Assembly (NCBI GenBank): GCA_041394945.1
Contig: JAWKHH010000005.1
Span: 310,001 to 374,000, forward strand
Reading direction: 5' to 3'
Length of the DNA: 64,000 nucleotides
From: Bryobacteraceae bacterium
GTDB lineage: Bacteria > Acidobacteriota > Terriglobia > Bryobacterales > Bryobacteraceae
A program made the position numbers and the translations under genes. Positions 60,971 through 64,000 of this stretch are shown piece after piece. The notes beneath the pieces were generated by a model. That model was not told the origin of the DNA and ran no database searches. It saw nothing but the letters and a program-made list of their open reading frames with translations. Numbering within the stretch: the first letter of the stretch is position 1; each line of letters begins with the position of its first letter.

Positions 60971-62464
60971 TCAGCGCCTGCCGACATACTCGCCGAACAC
61001 GCGCCGCATCGCGTCGGAGATCTCGCCCACCGTGCACGCGGATCGCCCCGCCTTGAGGATCGCAGGCATCAGGTTCTCACCGCCCCGCGCGGCCTCCTCC
61101 ACCGACGACAGGGCCGCTGAGATCGCTGCCGCATCGCGGTCCTTCTTCCATCCCGCGAACCGCTCCACCTGCGCCCGCTCCAGTTCCGGATCCAGCCGGA
61201 ATGTGGGTAGCGGCGCTTCCTCCCGTCGATACCGGTTCACACCCACCACCACGCGCTCGCCAGACTCCACGTCCCGCTGATAGCGGTAGGCTTCCCATTC
61301 GATTTCCCCCTGCGGCCACCCCGCCTCAATCGCCGCCAGCATCCCGCCCATCTCCGTCACCCGCCCGATGATCGCTTCCGCTTCCGCCTCGATCCGGTCC
61401 GTCATCTCCTCGATCGCCACGGAACCTCCCAAGGGATCTGCCGTCGCGGCGATACCGGTTTCGTAGGCGAGGATCTGCTGCGTCCGCAGCGCCAGGCGCG
61501 CGGATTCCTCGGTCGGCAACGCCAGAGCCTCATCGCGTCCGTTCGTGTGAAGGGACTGCGTTCCGCCAAGCACCGCCGCCAACGCCTGTACCGTCACCCG
61601 CACCAGGTTGTTGTCCGGCTGCTGTGCGGCCAGCGATGCGCCGGACGTCTGCGAATGAAACCGCAACATTGCCGACCGGGGATCGCGCACGCCGTACCGC
61701 CCGGTCATGATGCGCGCATACAGCCGGCGCGCTGCGCGGAACTTCGCCGTCTCCTCGAGCAGATCGCTCGACGCATTGAAGAAGAACGAAAGGCGCGGCG
61801 CGAACGCGTCCGGGGTCAGTCCGGCCGCGATGGCCGCGTCTACGTAGGCGATCGCGTTCGCGAGCGTAAACCCCACCTCCTGCGCCGCCGACGAGCCCGC
61901 CTCCCGAATGTGATACCCGCTGATCGAGATACTGTTCCACTGCGGCAGCTCCCGCGCCGTCCAGGCGAACAGATCGGTGATGATCCGCATCGCGGCGCGC
62001 GGCGGGTAGATATAGGTTCCGCGGGCGATGTACTCCTTCAGGAGATCGTTCTGAATGGTGCCGGAGAGCTTGCGGCGATCAGCCCCCTGCCGGTCCGCCG
62101 CCAGCACATAGAAGGCGAGCAGAATCGCGGCCGTCGAGTTGATCGTCATCGACGTCGTGATCGCTTCGAGCGGAATCCCTTCGAACAGCCGCTCCATGTC
62201 GGCCGCCGAACAGATGGCGACGCCCACACGCCCCACTTCGCCTGCCGCCAGCGGATGGTCGGAATCGAGCCCCATTTGGGTGGGAAGGTCGAAGGCAACA
62301 GAGAGTCCGGTGGTTCCCTGCGAAAGCAGGTAGCGATAGCGGGAGTTGCTCTCCTCAGCCGTACCGAAGCCCGCATACTGGCGCATCGTCCAGAGCCGAC
62401 GCCGGAACATTTCCGGGTAAATGCCGCGCGTGTATGGGAACTCGCCGGGGTTGTCCGAACTCAC
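60971..62464 (-). CDS. Methylmalonyl-CoA mutase, catalytic (large) subunit
   Basis: A 497-residue B12-dependent mutase TIM barrel. Marks: FPYTRGIYPEMFRRRLWTMR, AGFGTAEESNSRYRYLLSQG, GLSVAFDLPTQMGLDSDHP, TINSTAAILLAFYV, SGYHIREAGSSAAQEVGFTL, RFHSQTSGASLAAQQPDNN and TQSLHTNGRDEALALPTEES. The C-terminal B12-binding domain is absent, so it must pair with a separate small subunit not seen here. It converts methylmalonyl-CoA to succinyl-CoA or acts on a similar acyl-CoA. The NusG-like gene ends 18 nt upstream. Confidence 0.92.
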   Translation of the reverse strand: MSSDNPGEFPYTRGIYPEMFRRRLWTMRQYAGFGTAEESNSRYRYLLSQGTTGLSVAFDLPTQMGLDSDHPLAAGEVGRVGVAICSAADMERLFEGIPLEAITTSMTINSTAAILLAFYVLAADRQGADRRKLSGTIQNDLLKEYIARGTYIYPPRAAMRIITDLFAWTARELPQWNSISISGYHIREAGSSAAQEVGFTLANAIAYVDAAIAAGLTPDAFAPRLSFFFNASSDLLEETAKFRAARRLYARIMTGRYGVRDPRSAMLRFHSQTSGASLAAQQPDNNLVRVTVQALAAVLGGTQSLHTNGRDEALALPTEESARLALRTQQILAYETGIAATADPLGGSVAIEEMTDRIEAEAEAIIGRVTEMGGMLAAIEAGWPQGEIEWEAYRYQRDVESGERVVVGVNRYRREEAPLPTFRLDPELERAQVERFAGWKKDRDAAAISAALSSVEEAARGGENLMPAILKAGRSACTVGEISDAMRRVFGEYVGRR

Positions 62465-62482
62465 CCCTTCAGTCTACCCGCG

Positions 62483-62992
62483 TCAATCGGTGGGCGTGAC
62501 CCAGGCGCGGTCGATCTCGACGAGTACGCTCCGCTGCAGCAGGGTGACGGAAAGCACCAGGCGAAGCGAGCGCTTCACCTCCACCACCTTGCCCTCTAGG
62601 CCCGCCAATGGACCGTCGTCAATCCGGACGGTTTCTCCAGCTAACGGGTGGTCCTCGCAGGGCTCACACTCAAGCTCGTTATCGCAGACCTTGCGCAGCG
62701 CGTCGATCTCTTCTTCGTCTACTTCCGCGCATCCCCGCCCGAAACCAACGATGTCCACCACTCCCGGGGTCGCCAGCACCGCGCCCTTGGTCGCCGGATT
62801 GAACCGGCAGAACACATATCCCGGAAATAGAGGTAAATCTACGGCTTGGATCCGATCGCTCCACTTCCGCCGACTCCTGTAGAGCGGAACGAACGGCTCG
62901 TATCCCCGGCTTTCGAGCAAAGATCCCGCCATTTTTTCATGGCGTGACCTGACTCGCAGGGCGAACCACGGAAAACAGCCTCGGTCAAACAT
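62483..62992 (-). CDS. UpxY/RfaH-type NusG paralog
   Basis: A 169-residue specialised NusG. The NGN domain is at about 8-105 (WFALRVRSRHEKMAGSLLES, LPLFPGYVFCRF, VLATPGVVDIVGFGRG) and a KOW at about 115-165 (GETVRIDDGPLAGLEGKVVE). UpxY-type factors let RNA polymerase read through terminators in long operons, often for surface polysaccharides. Here it sits directly before a mutase gene and no such operon is seen. GAGAGGG precedes the start. Confidence 0.88.
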   Translation of the reverse strand: MFDRGCFPWFALRVRSRHEKMAGSLLESRGYEPFVPLYRSRRKWSDRIQAVDLPLFPGYVFCRFNPATKGAVLATPGVVDIVGFGRGCAEVDEEEIDALRKVCDNELECEPCEDHPLAGETVRIDDGPLAGLEGKVVEVKRSLRLVLSVTLLQRSVLVEIDRAWVTPTD

Positions 62993-63289
62993 AGCCCTCT
63001 CGCGCGCTCTTCAAACGTCGATTCGATGAAAAACGCCTCACTCCTTGCGTTAAGTGCCCCTCCCGGCGCAGGCAGCTAACCGCAGTATCCGGGCAAACCA
63101 CCCTCATGTCAAGACTGAACTGAGAGCCCACGCTGGAATCAGCTCATTGGAGTGTAAAATGCGATAAAAGTACTAATATTCCCGGCGTTAAAGTACCGGA
63201 ACGAAAACTCGAATCGTTCTAGTCCAATAGTCCCGGTTACTCGACCGTCCGGACCAGCTTCTCGAGTACGCCCAAATCCTGTGGCCGTG
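62993..63289. other. Intergenic region, no gene recognised
   Basis: These 297 bp lie between the NusG-like gene and the sulfatase remnant. I see no tRNA, terminator or supported open frame. They must hold the promoter of the NusG-like gene. Confidence 0.45.
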
Positions 63290-64000
63290 TTGACGATGTT
63301 GCGATCCTTGGTCCCAACGGTCGCGATACCAGTTGCAGTTCTCGAAGACATCGTAGTGATCCTTGCGCCACTTCGTGAATCGTTCGCGACACTTCGCGAG
63401 CTTCTTCGCCTGTCCACGATCCAGGTATGCCGGTTGTCACGGATAGCGCGCCATTCCGTGCCGTCGCGCCACGCCGCTGTCGCGCCCATCCCCTGTAGAT
63501 AGGCCGCGTCTCGCGTTCGCTTCCTCTCGCCGAGCGCCACACCGGCGAAGCTCTCCCGTTCCACGGCCGCGGCGCGGAGGGCTCCATCATGTCGAGCAAA
63601 GTGGGCATAATGTCCGGCGAATGGAAACGCGCATCCATCATCCGCCCAGATTCTCGAAGTAATCGGCCGGCGGGGTGGCCCAGGCATCGGCATAGGGATC
63701 GCGCTGCTCGGAGTAGTTGGGCCGCGCCGGGAGCTTCTTGTTGCGGAATCACTCCGCATACTCGGGCGGAACGTTGTTCCAGGCCCAAGGATCGTGCGGT
63801 GGACACCACGAAAGAACCATGGCGAACGGCTGCTCTTGTTTCGATGCTCCCGGCACCCAGTCGATCGCCATGTTGGTTTGCGAATCCGGTTCGTAGATCT
63901 TGCGGATCTCCCGACGCGGCGTATCCCGGAAGTAAGGCGAATCGTAGTAAGTGTGGTTGAAGTTGTATGCCGCCCAGTAACCATCGAACCCCATGTGGTT
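63290..64000 (-). pseudogene. Decayed sulfatase, 5' end outside the window
   Basis: Sulfatase homology continues through several lesions. From the right edge the frame reads MGFDGYWAAYNFNHTYYDSP and FAMVLSWCPPHDPWAWNNVP, then hits a stop at 63749, continues in the same frame as RPNYSEQRDPYADAW and PPADYFENLGG to a second stop at 63638. About 150-190 residues are then missing, and HSPDIMPTLLDMM, GMGATAAWRDGTEWRAIRD and FENCNWYRDRWDQGS follow in different frames. So at least two stops, one deletion and two frameshifts have accumulated. It cannot make an active enzyme. Confidence 0.85.

Overview
The window is high-GC DNA coding on both strands, and it reads as a chromosome segment of an Acidobacteriota member, most likely near Solibacteraceae/Bryobacteraceae. 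This is an inference from gene content: an ADOP-type permease, an Oar-like TonB-dependent receptor, a DUF1549/DUF1553 cytochrome protein paired with a DUF1501 protein, PEP-CTERM proteins, leucine-rich repeat proteins and a phBC6A51-type HTH protein. No rRNA, phage module, complete insertion sequence or CRISPR array was seen.

Layout. 1-1819: 3' part of an ADOP permease and an unknown membrane protein. 1791-9200: a seven-gene minus-strand operon with near-zero gaps that combines two FHA proteins, a MotA/TolQ/ExbB-like channel, a membrane coiled-coil partner, a PP2C phosphatase, a trypsin-like protease with an FHA domain, and a Ser/Thr kinase with extracytoplasmic Ig-like repeats. This is the best candidate for an undescribed system. 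9552-14149: DUF2911, an NAD epimerase, a LytTR regulator, a DUF362 protein, ribH and nusB. 14242-16301: a decayed AbrB-PIN fusion and a frameshifted amidohydrolase. 16354-22269: a large class A PBP divergent from two overlapping LRR genes. 22271-27166: gltX, a carbamoyltransferase, a DinB protein and an AXE1-type esterase in one minus-strand run. 27224-33568: small genes, then DUF1549/DUF1553 plus DUF1501. 33569-34178: a tRNA-like sequence with an 8-nt anticodon loop. 34179-41731: an SPFH protein, Vsr plus a C5 methyltransferase, tyrS with an overlapping two-domain hydrolase gene, tRNA-Ser, a small Zn-ribbon gene and an ornithine cyclodeaminase-like gene. 42050-48083: paralogous PEP-CTERM genes, a membrane protein with a winged-helix regulator, and the TonB-dependent receptor. 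48131-54606: an RHH/PIN toxin-antitoxin pair, an enoyl-CoA hydratase and acyl-CoA ligase, a DUF3604 protein, and an HDAC-like deacetylase overlapping pta. 54672-62992: a Zn-ribbon membrane protein, DUF2752, mdh, a 38-residue membrane peptide overlapping a SET-domain methyltransferase, an M48 protease, obgE-rpmA-rplU, a methylmalonyl-CoA mutase catalytic subunit and a UpxY-type NusG. The window ends in a decayed sulfatase.

Two themes run through it. First, many start codons lie only 6-9 nt after a good -10 hexamer, exactly 9 nt in five cases, which implies leaderless or near-leaderless transcripts. Second, several genes show small-scale decay or rearrangement: the AbrB-PIN fusion with a 24-bp duplication, the frameshifted amidohydrolase, the broken sulfatase, and a 17-bp duplication carrying one gene's stop and the next gene's start.
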